NCBI RefSeq assembly: GCF_001761485.1
Contig: NC_090773.1
Coordinates: 2,852,001-2,916,000 of the forward strand
From: Yarrowia lipolytica
Lineage: Eukaryota; Ascomycota; Dipodascomycetes; Dipodascales
Length of the DNA: 64,000 nt
Direction of reading: 5' to 3'
Shown: positions 30,435 to 41,360 of the stretch, one piece after another
How the letters are laid out: each line of letters opens with the position of its first letter
Position numbering within the stretch: position 1 is the first letter of the stretch
Position numbers and translations under genes: made by a program
The notes under the pieces: generated by a model
Seen by the model: the letters and a program-made list of their open reading frames with translations, nothing else
Databases searched by the model: none
Told to the model about the DNA's origin: nothing

Positions 30435-32151
30435 ATTGCAATCGGTGTGTGGTGTTGTATGTATGTGGAGGAAATTTTTAGGTGGTCTGGGACCGCACTG
30501 ATTTTTTACATCAGGGTAACCTTGCAGAAAGCTTATTACCTCCAAGCCAACGGCGTGATATCTCACGATTGGAAAGTCGCAACAAGAGAGACGAAACTTC
30601 CCTACACTTGCAATGTCTCAATAATGGCAGATATCCCTCGTTATCTCAATTTTCCAGCCTTGTCTAAATCCCAGATCGATCTCCTTCCACACCCATCTTG
30701 GACAACTTAATTTTTTTCAGTTGGGAGGGCTCGACTGAGATAAGACCTTTTGCTGGACTATTTATAGACGCAATCTTGGAATAAATTACATAGTCGTAAT
30801 CCCCGAGAGACTGGTAATACAACCGTGTCGTCCACTTTGCATTTCGGCCACTTTTCGCCGTTTTCTAACCCCACTCGTTCCTGCCTGCTGTCGAACTCTA
30901 TAATTTTCACCTCCCATTGATGTCCTCTGGTCGAATCACCCACTGTGCTTGCTACCAGTGGTAGTCTCACCAAGTCTCACCAACATCTGGCTGGGAGAAA
31001 GACAGGGTCCCGCAACACTGGTGCAACCATAGATGAATGTGAAATGGACCCAAAAGAACATCCGCGGGTTTCAAACCGCCAATGTTAACATGGATCAGAA
31101 GAAAAGAGAAGGATACAACATACAATTGACATGCCAGGGAAGAGAACACCTTACTATCTAGTGTATGGTACACCAATGTACCAATATACTTGTAGCGCGG
31201 TGAATTATGGGTCACGTGATGTGTCATACATCGCACCTTGAACCGCAGTTTCATCTGGATAAACCCATTACCTAAGCATCTAACCCTGTCATAACCTGCA
31301 CGTACAAAGCTGTCAAATCTAGTACAAGTACAGACGAGAACGACCCACGGAAAAATACCCAATCGGCATGGTCACGTGATCCTGTCACATGACAACACAC
31401 GCCCCCTTCCCTTACAGACCTCCTACAAGTACCCTTATCTCCAATCCGCAACTTGATCTGATAATGAACGTGATTGGTTGGACCCGCGTTTTTGTTGTTT
31501 TTTTTTGTTTTTTTTTTGTTTTTTTTTGGGGGGGAGGTCCCGAGAGAAGCGGCTCCTTCTGGGAGTCTCGTGACCCCCAGATCAGCGCGGGCCCGGGCCG
31601 GCTCGACTTCCTAGGGCTCACGTGACCCATCTCCTCTCACTCCTAGGGCTCACGTGACCCATCTCCTCCCACTCCCAGGTCCATGTGTTCAGTCCACGGC
31701 GGCGCAAAGTAAGGTTTGTCATATATACGAGGAAAGCGAACTTTTTTAAATTTCGTTTGGAGTAGCGAGAAGGCTGGAGAAGGGAGGAGGGGCGGTATTG
31801 GAGGGAGTCTCTGTTGGAGTGGGGGGTTGGGGTTGGTAAGACAAGCGACGCGCACAGATTGTCACGTGACTTCTGTTAGTAGTTTTTGTTGGGGTTTATG
31901 CTTTTAATTTCGGCTTTGGGGTCTTCAAAAGTGCGCCATAAACTGGCCCATGAAAAACGAGCCTCCTCTTATACTGGCTCTTTGACAGTGTGTATCGACC
32001 AGCCCAAAAAAAAACAAGGTGACAGCTCAAATTAGAGTTTGAATCAACCTTTGCCAACCCACACGCACTAACTCACTTGTGCCCAAAACCATCGTCTCTA
32101 GAGCCACTACTGTTGATTCACGACTCGGGGGCTTCAAAAACACATTTAAAA
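30435..32151. other. Divergent promoter region between NIP1 and SSH1
   Basis: About 1.7 kb. It holds five CACGTG sites between 31208 and 31870, a T-rich run at 31496-31528 followed by GGGGGGGAGG, and a 32-bp tandem duplication at 31611-31674. No coding region is supported. Confidence 0.6.
31611..31674 (+). repeat. Tandem duplication of 32 bp carrying CACGTG
   Basis: Two 32-bp copies (31611-31642 and 31643-31674) begin CTAGGGCTCACGTGACCC and differ by one base. Each copy carries one TCACGTGA core. Confidence 0.9.
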
Positions 32152-34256
32152 ATGAGTGGACGTGAGTGACAGAGAGAAGAGAGAAGGTAAAGAGGGAAAA
32201 AGGAAAAGAGGGGGAAGCGGTCTATTTATGTGTTGAAACGATGCGACACAAAACCAACAACACAGGATCACACAAACAGAACGACACAAACATCAAGGAT
32301 CCAAAAAATAACATCCGACACACACTCCTCAAAAGCCGATTCCAACGCTGCTTGAGCCCTGACTAACACAGTACGTATGCTCGATCTGGTGAAACCATTC
32401 CAGGCCATTCTGCCTGAGATTGTTGTTCCTGCTCGAAAGGTGAGTATTGTTGATCGAGAGACGACGATGACAAGTGGAGGACATTGAGGACATTGAGAGA
32501 GAGAAATGACAGGATGCACGGACGAATTCAAGAGATCTTAGTCTCTGATGGTACTGATTGACGATGATCAACCCCTGCCCAACATGTGTAACCCCTCAAC
32601 ATGTCCATTTTGAATCAACAACATGGCAAATGCGACCGGAATGATACCCGATGTGCTGACGCTAGCGCACTATAGGTGATCAGCGATGGTGTTGCCGATC
32701 CAAACGACCTCAATGGTTGTGTTAGGATCTCATCATCAGACGTTGCCACTGCAGATCAACTCAGTGCTGTAGCTCCTCTCAAAGCTACTTCCAGGTAAAC
32801 GATTCTATTGTATTTCTGTGATCAACTTGGTTCACGTCAGTCAGATTGTCTCGCTAAGTTGCTTAACTGCTACCCTGCTCTCGGTTTCTACATACTAACC
32901 CAGCTCCCTTTTTACGACAAAATCGCCTACACTGTCGGAATCGCCATCACTTTTTTCATCATGGCCGGCATCCCGCTCTACGGCGCCCACGCCTCCACCT
33001 CAGACCCCTACTCGTTTACCCGAGCCATCTCCGCCTCTTCTCACGGCACTCTGATGGAGCTCGGTGTGGGTCCCATGGTCACCTCTGGAATCATCTTCCA
33101 GATCCTGGGAGGTTTCCAGGCCCTTAATGTCAATTTTGACATTCGAGCCGACCGAGAGCTCTTCCAGAGCGGCCAGAAGATCTTTGCTCTTCTGCTCACC
33201 TTCTTCCATGCCATCTTCCTCGTCTTCTTCGCTCAGACTTACGGTACCATTTCAACCGACTCTGCTGTTTCAGAGCTCTCTCTCGGAGCTGCGGTTCTAA
33301 TTGTTGCCCAGCTGACCGCCGCTGGTCTCGTGCTCATTCTGCTCGGCGAGATTGTCGACAAGGGCTACTCTTTCGGCTCTGGTTCTGGTCTCTTCACCGC
33401 TCTGTCCGTCTCCCAAAACTTCATGTGGCAGAACCTTGCCCTGCTCAAGGTGCACCAGGAGTTTGTAGGATCCATCCCTGCCCTGCTCATGGGTCTGTGG
33501 AAGAACGGACTGTTCAACTTTGGCGGCTCTTACCGATACGTTATTGAGAACTCCTTCTTCCGACAGAACCTGCCCAACCTGCTGCAGCTGTACATGTCTG
33601 TGGCCGTGTTCATGCTGACCATCTACCTGAACACTTTCCGGGTGGACATCCCCATCAAGTCGTCGCGAGTGCGATCTCTTGCCACCGCATTCCCCGTCAA
33701 GCTGCTTTACACTGGCTCTATGTGCCTCTTCCTGCTGTCTGCCTTCTCCCAGAACGTTCTCATCTACTCGCAGTCTCTTTACGTGCAGTTCCCTGACAAC
33801 CTCATGGTGCAGGTTCTTGGTAGCTGGGGAGCTGACGGCTCTCCCGTGGGCGGCATTGCCTATTACATCAGTCCCAACAACTTTGGATACGATGTCATCA
33901 AGATGGTGCTCTACTCTGTTTACACCATTGTGGGCTGCACTCTCTTTTCCAAGTACTGGGCTGAGATTTCCGGCTCCGCCCCCAAGGACGTGGCCAAGCA
34001 GTTCCAGGCCCAGTCCATTGTGATTGTCGGCCAGCGAGCCCAGTCTGCTCCCCGAGAGCTGGCCAAGGTCATCCCCGTGGCTGCTGCTGTTGGTGGAGCT
34101 GTTGTGGGCGCCATTGTGGCCTTCTGCGACATTTTTGGCGGTCTTGGAGCCTCTGCCGCACCCATGATTGTCGCCGTGACTTCCATGAACAATTATTTTG
34201 AGATTCTTGCCCAGGAGGGTGATATTGCTCAGATGGGCAAGGCTTTTGGAATGTAG
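32152..34256 (+). CDS. SSH1: Sec61-family translocon channel, Ssh1-like (476 aa, two introns)
   Basis: Ten-helix channel subunit of an ER translocon. Exons: 32152-32161, 32372-32439, 32904-34256. The spliced start reads MSGLRMLDLVKPFQAILPEI and joins VVPARK to LPFYDKIAYT in phase 0. Sec61-alpha marks include IPLYG, TLMELGVGPMVTSG, RQNLPN, FRVDIPIKSSR, and the tail KVIPVAAAVGGAVVGA. It looks closer to Ssh1 than to Sec61: LPFYDKIAYT against Ssh1 LPFDDKIVYT, LNVNFDIRADRELFQ against KVNFKIQSDRELFQ, and VKLLYTG against IKLLYTG. Ssh1 forms a second, signal-recognition-particle-linked translocon in yeast. If the species' main SEC61 were elsewhere this name would stand; otherwise it could be SEC61 itself. 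Strong codon bias; a TATGTATTAATAAA-type 3' processing signal follows. Confidence 0.8.
32162..32371 (+). other. SSH1 intron 1 (210 nt)
   Basis: Donor GTGAGTGAC directly after a 10-nt coding exon (ATG AGT GGA C); acceptor GACTAACACAG ending at 32371; phase 1. Confidence 0.88.
32440..32903 (+). other. SSH1 intron 2 (464 nt)
   Basis: Donor GTGAGTATT after PARK; acceptor ATACTAACCCAG ending at 32903; phase 0. Joining restores the family block before transmembrane helix 1. Confidence 0.9.
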
Positions 34257-35658
34257 AGTGGGGATTAGAGTAAAAGCCGTATTATGTATTAATAAACGTT
34301 TGAATTAGTGGGTGGAGTGGACATGTACAGGCAGATCAGTAAGCGGATGTGTGACTGGCTGGCTGTGTGAACACGAGTTGAGGATATGTTCAACCAAAGG
34401 AGATAAGGAGAGAAGGGATGTTTCATGGACATACAAGTACATACTTGTACTACAGTACAGCAAACGTTTTAGGCTTGAATTGTTCGGGGATATTTCTCGT
34501 TGGTTTTTCTCTCTCTGGTCGGTATCGCTGTCCCATTTAGAACATGCAACTGTACAAGTGCAAGTATGTTGGAGATATTGAAGAGTGAGTGGCAATTTTA
34601 GTGTTTGGAGTGATTGTTTTCGGCTGAAAAAGAGACAGTATTATCGGACTCACGTGATGACTTAATCAGCCAAAGAAATCACCTTTTGGGGCTCTTTCAA
34701 ACTCCTTTTGAGACTGCCCAAATATGGGGTCTTTGAACTCTAAGTAGATCAAAGTTTTTCAGTGCAGTCAGTCGAGTAAAAGTGTTCTTTTGTGGGGCGC
34801 CAAATAGTGGGTGGCAGGCTGTAGATTACACGAAGTTACGGGTAGAATACTTGAGATTTTGGAGACACGTATCAGGTGAAGAATTCCTGTTTGTTTTGGT
34901 ACCCACCTGACAAACGGGGTGGACTTGCTTTTGGCAGCACAGTACAGTAAAGTATGTACCTTTTGTGGGGGGAGGGGGTTTGGGATTGGGCATGGTCAGC
35001 TGGAGACAGTCTTTGCCTTGGTGCATGGGAGATCAGTATTGTGATTGTGATTGTAATTGTAATTGATAGCCATTGTTCGAACGAGGTCGTTTGCTTGCGG
35101 AGTGTCAGATCGAGAGTTACTCTTAGAGCCTCTTGCTGTTGTACTAACATTCAACTCCAGCGCTTAGTGGCACTACTTCAGAGTGGGCGTCTCTCTTGGT
35201 ACGTCTGTTTCATTTACAGTGGCAATGTTCAACCTCTAGCTACAAGCATCAGTTTTTATCCCATCCGATATCCCAATGTTTTGACGCTAGGGTAAGAGAA
35301 GTGGAAGGGGATTCCAGTCCTTCATTGCAAGTTTGGCATTTGGTGCGAGTAGATTGTTTCTGCCAATTGCATTTCCCAGGGGCTTCACATGTTTGAAGAT
35401 GAAGAGTTGTATTCTAGTCATTCTATGTAGGAAATTCTTAGAGTCTTGCTGAACGAATTCTATACAATAAGCCTGGTATCTTGACATGACAAGTTTTATC
35501 TGAAGTTGCCACAGTAAGGTCAGCGTCTGATATCTCCGAGTAACAAGAGCAGCTGTTGTAGTGTCATAATACCAGCAATCTTGCTTCAGAAGTATCCTCC
35601 AGTAGCAAGAGCAGTATTACAGTAGAACATCCGAACCGATCACCGATCCGCGGTGATG
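34257..35658. other. Convergent intergenic region between SSH1 and the monooxygenase gene
   Basis: About 1.4 kb. One CACGTG near 34651 and a GTGATT/GTAATT short repeat at 35040-35065. No supported gene. Confidence 0.5.
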
Positions 35659-37008
35659 TCACAGACTCAAATCTCCCAACTGCGGCTTCTTGACATTTCG
35701 TCTCCAATTATACCGCTCTTCATCCCACTCCACTCCAAAGAAGCCCTTGTCTGGATCGGGGTAGGTATCGGCCTTGAGCCAGTCAGTGAGAGCCTGCTGG
35801 TACTCGGCATCCAGGGGGTGTTTCAGTGTATGATGGGCAGATCCAGTGCCTCTTTCCTTCTCTTCTTTCCGCAGAGACTCAAATTGGGTCTCCTTAGAAG
35901 GCAATTTCAATCTTCCAGACCACACTCGAGCCACAACAGCTGCTTGGGTTTCAGCCAGAGGGAAGGGCACCACGTTTTTGGGCATTCCGATGAACGCAAT
36001 GGATGGGTCGTTGATGTAAAACAGCTGTCTGTAGAGGTTTCGAATCCGAACTCCATCGGTGATGAGGTCATCGTCTGAATGGTGCACGTAGGAGTGCAGA
36101 AAAGGGAACGAATACAAGTATCCAGTGCAATAGATGACCACATCAACGTCAGAGAGAGTTTGGGGAGACGAACCCTCCACTCCTGGAGCTCCCTCGACAT
36201 CAATATCATCACCGTGGAACTTAGTAATCACACCAACAGTCTCAATGTTTCCCTTGGTGGGGGCATTGGAAGGCGATCTGGCAGAGACAATGACCTTTTT
36301 GGCGGTTTTTGCCGCCTGGTTGGCGATATCAATGCCGGAAGACGAGTTTCCAACCACCAAAACGGTCTTTCCAACATACGAATCCGGGTTGTCAAAGTAC
36401 TTGGCATGCAGAACCTCATGCTTGTCTGAGTACGCCTTCAGACCCGGAACGTCAGGCACAAACGGATGGGAATAGTGGCCGGTGCATACGATGACGTAAT
36501 CATATGTTTCGAGCTCGGGCTGGACGTTTTCCTTGGCATGGGGTCCGACGTACTTGGACTCCACCATCCACACGTCTCCCGTCTTTTTCAAGCCGGTGAC
36601 CATGGTTTCAAACTTGAAATGGTCCACGACATGCCGGGCGTAGTCCTGCACGTACTGTTTGACAACCTGTCGTTTGGGAAACAAATCCACGCCCTCGGGG
36701 AAGGGGAAATCCTTGTACGCCATCAACATGTGGGGCAAGTTAGTGTTGAGATCTCTGTACATGGGGTTGTAGTAGATGATGGAGCCGTCCTTTTTGTGCT
36801 CAATGGGCTCTGCGGGCATGTCACGAGTGCATGGCAGGTTCGGTGTCGGCCGGGTCAGGCCGTTGTAATTCCATACTCCTGCTCCAGGTGCCGGTTGCTG
36901 TTCGTAGGCGGTGATTTTGCCAAAGTAATTCTCGGCCAAAAGCGCCTTGATGCACGGAGCCGCGCTGGGACCTCCTCCAATGATAGCCACAGACTTGAGA
37001 TGTTTCAT
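35659..37008 (-). CDS. FMO1: Flavin-containing monooxygenase (449 aa)
   Basis: NADPH- and FAD-dependent monooxygenase that oxygenates N or S in soft nucleophiles; yeast Fmo1 oxidises thiols for ER folding. FAD-binding Rossmann motif GGGPSAAPC at residues 11-19 after AII, followed by the FMO block GAGVWNYNG. NADPH-binding motif VVGNSSSGIDIA is in the middle, and VIVCTGHYSHPFVP is the ATG/CTGH block. The usual FxGxxxHxxx(Y/F) signature is present only in part: the His is kept (VLHAKYF) but the F and G positions read D and H. No signal peptide or C-terminal membrane anchor is seen, so it is probably cytosolic. Length is normal for the fungal group. Which substrate it uses cannot be told. Confidence 0.88.
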   Translation of the reverse strand: MKHLKSVAIIGGGPSAAPCIKALLAENYFGKITAYEQQPAPGAGVWNYNGLTRPTPNLPCTRDMPAEPIEHKKDGSIIYYNPMYRDLNTNLPHMLMAYKDFPFPEGVDLFPKRQVVKQYVQDYARHVVDHFKFETMVTGLKKTGDVWMVESKYVGPHAKENVQPELETYDYVIVCTGHYSHPFVPDVPGLKAYSDKHEVLHAKYFDNPDSYVGKTVLVVGNSSSGIDIANQAAKTAKKVIVSARSPSNAPTKGNIETVGVITKFHGDDIDVEGAPGVEGSSPQTLSDVDVVIYCTGYLYSFPFLHSYVHHSDDDLITDGVRIRNLYRQLFYINDPSIAFIGMPKNVVPFPLAETQAAVVARVWSGRLKLPSKETQFESLRKEEKERGTGSAHHTLKHPLDAEYQQALTDWLKADTYPDPDKGFFGVEWDEERYNWRRNVKKPQLGDLSL

Positions 37009-39818
37009 GGTGATTTTTCTGGCTGGAAAATGAGTGGATTGAGCTGTACTTGTAGAGAGTCAAAAGTGGTGATGACGCACTTGTCGCATAATATGCGGGT
37101 TTAAAGATAAAGTATCGATAATCTTAAGCGCACGATTGAGAGCAGGATGCATGGCGTGTGTTGGAGGCGGCTGTGAAGGAGTTAGAGAGATTTATAACAT
37201 GGAAATATATATTTCAAGTGATCCAGATGGGGTTGGCGTTTTGTTTTGCGCTTTTTTGCGCTTTTTTCGGGCTCAAAAGCTCCTCTCAGACGTCTACTGA
37301 AAGCTCTCTCCTCTTTAGTTTTGAGTTTGACAAAAACGTGCGAGAGTGGGGGTCTCTATATCAGACAACGACAGGACGGGCAGGAAAAAATTGATTTCAA
37401 GTCATGTGATTTCGGTGGAGTGGACGGAGACACGTGATAAATATAACGAGTGGGATTTCAATGATGAGTGGGATGTCAATGTCTCGATTGGGGAAGAATT
37501 GCCGCCGCAGTGTGTGATAGCCGCCGAGTGGTGGGTGATAGTCGCAGACTGTGTATTTCTGCCGACTTTTTTTTACCCCCAAATGGAACTCAAATCTGTC
37601 AATAATTACTGTAGAAAGAATGTCCGTGGGGTGGTTCAGGGATGGATAGAATATCGAGAGAGTCGCAGTTGTGAGAACGTCAGTTGCGAGAGCTTCAGAG
37701 TGAAGGAATAGGCAGGAGGAAGGAGCTTTAGCGAGGTATCGTGGATCTGGGGAATTGGCCAACCGAGTCTCTCTATACACCCCAAGCTCGTAGTACGTAA
37801 CGTAACGTAGTCTTTAGTCATCTTCAGTCCAGTCCTAGCGATTGATATCTGACGCGGATCCTCATTTTCGCGTACCCTCTTTCGCGTACACTCTTTCACG
37901 TACAGATTGACAGTAAGAACGTAGAAAGATGTACCATTGTGCGATCAAGGCCTGATGATTCATGTAGTCGTTGAAATTTGACCGACAGGGTGGCCTTTCG
38001 TTTGTTATAAGCGCTTTCACACGTACAGACACCACAAGTTCAGGTGACTATACTACAAGTACAGTAGTCCTTTTTGTCAAAAGATGGTCAAAACAATGGG
38101 GGTTTAGTTGGGAACATACTTGACAAATAGTGTAGACTTGTGCCTCTTTTTGATCAGTGTCCACAGAACTACAAAAAGAGACACAATGATCCATATATGG
38201 ACACGAACGAACCTTTAAAGTGAGAAATGACACCATGTATGATCCGGTTCGAGCCCCATGGTTGTCAAACTGGGTGTGTTGACTGAGACTGATGGGTTGC
38301 TAAATTTTCAACTAAAAACCAAGTAAATCCAAGTAAACTTGTAGTGAAAATTGAGTATAAGAAACCAGTGATATATCACATTGCGGACTTGCTGACAACA
38401 GCTAAACAGAATCACAGGATCATGTGACAGGGATTTTCTCCAACAATGTGATCAAATTACCCCTTCATGTGCCACACGTGACTTTTGGCACTGCTCTTGG
38501 GTATGGCACCGTTTTTTGAGTTTTTTTTTTTTTTTTGAAAGATTTGGTGGTAAAAAAAAAAAAAAAAGGTGGTTTGGTTTGGTGAAATTTGCTGAAATTT
38601 ATCCCGTGGCTGAGTCGTCAAAGTTGTGCCATTATGTCACGTGGTAGCACAAAAAAAATGCCTCTCAAACTGCTCATTGTCATACCCACTCGATTGTCCC
38701 TACAGCACATACTGTACTTGTAGGAGACTGTCAGGATGGTCAGTCTGCTCGTTATGGGTATGGGTTTGAGGTTTCTCGACGGTTGGACATTCGAGACCAT
38801 CACAACTTGGTGTAATACAACAATTGCACCATCTGAACCTGTGCTGGCAGTCCTGGAACCGATTCCTAACGGATATGTGGTAGATGTCAATCGTAAGATA
38901 CGCTAATGGCCAGAACGTGGTTGGAGACTGTTCCCCATGAATAACAAAGGTCGACGACGTGGATTGAGAAGCTGACTGGGCAACTAATGAACTTGACTGG
39001 AAGAGTCCCGGATATGGACTCGCGAGAGAACGATAACGACTGTGAATGAGAGCTGTGATTCCAGGAGAAGACCCGACCGAACGGTGAAGGGCTCGTGGAG
39101 CAGATCTGTGAAGCTCTGGCTGGACGTGGTTCAGGAAGCACTTGTCTTCTGAGACGGGTACACATTGTATTCGAAAGAATGGAGGGTGTGCGGGTTTCCA
39201 TGAAGATGCCAGGAATCTCACAGTCGACCTTCATCACAGATATGTCGGTTTCGCCGCCGATTCAGCTTCAGTGGCACCAGGATCCAATGGATAACGAGAC
39301 ACCCAAACCACTGAATGAAGTGATCCGGGTATCTTCAGTGGGTCAGAATGTTCAAGGGCTTCGGACATGTTAACTGGGGTGGGTCACGAGTTCTCGAACA
39401 AGTCTCATGGATCAGTTGTGAATTCGATTGCGGCCTCGAATGTTGTCTAGGACCTCTGAGGTTCAGGGAGTGGTTCAACAGCAACATCATCTCGAGATAC
39501 AAGTCACCCGTACAGTAGTACACTCATACGGTTGAAAACCTCCGGAGGTTGATGATGACCATGGCTCAGACCAATAAAATCACACCAGCAAGTAAACACC
39601 TCCTGGACCTACGACTACAACTAAACTGCGACTATTGTACTCTGCCTTCGACTGCACAGCTACAGATACAATACATCGAACATGATCAATAAATATATAC
39701 ACTAAAGCGAGAGCCAAAGAGAGCCACTGCGATTGCAATTGCGTGAGACGAAATGACTGTGCTTCAGGTTAGCGCGCTCAAAGCATCCACTAAGACTACG
39801 CCTTGGTTGCTGAATCGC
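37009..39818. other. Long region upstream of the monooxygenase, without supported genes
   Basis: About 2.8 kb. It contains TACGTAACGTAACGTAG (37794-37810), CACGTG sites near 37433, 38476 and 38638, and a T run and A run facing each other at about 38520-38568. Open frames at 37346-37711, 38700-39221 (minus) and 39095-39373 have no domain; the stretch 38740-39400 might be an old gene remnant but I cannot name it. Confidence 0.5.
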
Positions 39819-41360
39819 CTAACTCACCAACTTTCCGGCCCAATCCAACACCTCCAAACTCGACACGACAATAAATAACGTGGTAGGCAAGGTCAAGACC
39901 ACGTATCCCCAAAACAGCACGCCGGCCATTTCCTTCTCGTAGAACCCGTTGAGCTGGCAAATCTGAGACAGCTGGATGGCTGGAGGAGCAATGGTTAGAA
40001 TGAACGACACCAGCAGAAAGATGGGGTCGTCCAAAATGCTCACCTCCGAGTACTTGACTCCCCATGCAATCAGAGGCAGCAGAACAAAGGCAGGAAGAAT
40101 CATTCGAGCCATGATGGCGCCAAAAACCATCTTCTTGTAGTTTTTGCAAGCAGGAGGAGCCCCACTGTCGGGAGAGAGATTCGAACCCAGAACAACCAGA
40201 ATCAATGGAATGGCCACCGAGCCCAGCTGCTGAATAGCCTTGGTGATGGTGGCCTGAATGATATCGTTGCTCTCGAAAAACTCGTACTTTAAAATGGGAA
40301 CGGAAGCCACAATGATGGCTACAAGCATGGCCCAAAGAGGAGGATTCATGAAGTTAAGAACGGCCTTGGCAACCCGAATAACCACATGGGGACGGCGCCG
40401 GTGTCGGTGTTTGTGTCCATGCTTCTTCTTGTGGTTTTTACGTCGAGGTTTTCGAGCAATCTCCTCCACCGCGGGAGACGACTGATATGAATGGAGATCA
40501 ATGGTGGAATTGTTGGTGGAGGTGTCGGCAGAATGACAGGCGGTCGTGTGACCGGAGCCAGTCACGTGGTGGTTGTCGCTACAGGTATTGTCACCGGACA
40601 CGTGATCCGAGTCGCTGCCGTCGTTGGAGTGGGTCACGTGGCTGCCATAGGTGGATGCGGTTCCTCCGGACACCTCTTCATCGCTGTTGAGCAGGATTCC
40701 CGTTTCCTCGCGGGTGTCTTTGATGAGCAGGGGCGACTGTTCGGAGGTGTCATGTGACTCAATGACGATTTCCTCGTCCTCCTCCACCACTGCGACCACG
40801 TTGGTCTCGTCCTCCTCTTCGTCGGCGTATCTGAGGAGGGTGTTGTATCCCCAGGACCATCGGACGATCTGGCCCAGTTGCTGGAAGATGAGGAGGTAGA
40901 GGATACCACGAGATGCCACCTGGTCGGGGTTGTCGTTTGGAATCTGGTCCCAGGAGAGGTTGGGCAGCGTGTAGCTGAGAGCCATTGTCAGCGAAACGGG
41001 CAGCGAGTTGCTGTTTCCAAACACGGCCATGGCCTTGACGAAGTTGGCCTGGTTCTTGTTCAGCTTCAGCATCCAGCCCATGAGGTTAGCGCAGCTCAGG
41101 GACACGACGGTCATGAGCACAAACAGCAGCGGAATGATGGCCACCTCGATCATCTTTTGCAGCGACAGCGACGACGCCAGCTTGGAGAAAATCAGACAGG
41201 GCGTGAAGAGAAAGACATTGAGATTGGCGATATGTTTCTGGGCCTGGGGTGTGAGAATCCGACACCGTGCGGCAATGTAGCCAAACACGCAGACGACAAA
41301 AACCTGGAAAATGGCCTCCAGCGTCAACCGGATGATTTGCGAGTATGAGAGAGCTGTCAT
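39819..41360 (-). CDS. Auxin-efflux-carrier family membrane protein, Ecm3/YBR287W-like (513 aa)
   Basis: Predicted multi-span transporter of the AEC (PIN-like) family, likely in the ER or another internal membrane, as for yeast relatives. The N-terminal half has about five helices: EAIFQVFVVCVFGYIAARC, LNVFLFTPCLIFSKLASSL, IIPLLFVLMTVVSLSCANLM, and the FGNSNSLPVSL block typical of the family. A long acidic/Ser/Thr loop with a His/Lys/Arg-rich patch (KKHGHKHRHRRRPH) follows, then five more helices with NPPLWAMLVAIIVAS and GSVAIPLILVVLGSNL. The start is taken at 41360 (MTALSYSQII), just before the first helix; the frame is open for 122 codons upstream but those lack family similarity. The loop contains three CACGTG. 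Substrate unknown. Confidence 0.85.
   Translation of the reverse strand: MTALSYSQIIRLTLEAIFQVFVVCVFGYIAARCRILTPQAQKHIANLNVFLFTPCLIFSKLASSLSLQKMIEVAIIPLLFVLMTVVSLSCANLMGWMLKLNKNQANFVKAMAVFGNSNSLPVSLTMALSYTLPNLSWDQIPNDNPDQVASRGILYLLIFQQLGQIVRWSWGYNTLLRYADEEEDETNVVAVVEEDEEIVIESHDTSEQSPLLIKDTREETGILLNSDEEVSGGTASTYGSHVTHSNDGSDSDHVSGDNTCSDNHHVTGSGHTTACHSADTSTNNSTIDLHSYQSSPAVEEIARKPRRKNHKKKHGHKHRHRRRPHVVIRVAKAVLNFMNPPLWAMLVAIIVASVPILKYEFFESNDIIQATITKAIQQLGSVAIPLILVVLGSNLSPDSGAPPACKNYKKMVFGAIMARMILPAFVLLPLIAWGVKYSEVSILDDPIFLLVSFILTIAPPAIQLSQICQLNGFYEKEMAGVLFWGYVVLTLPTTLFIVVSSLEVLDWAGKLVS

Noticed and set aside
29109-30710. 533-codon open frame on the plus strand
   Set aside because: Antisense to NIP1; produced by its codon bias, low complexity (V/L/G rich) and without any domain.
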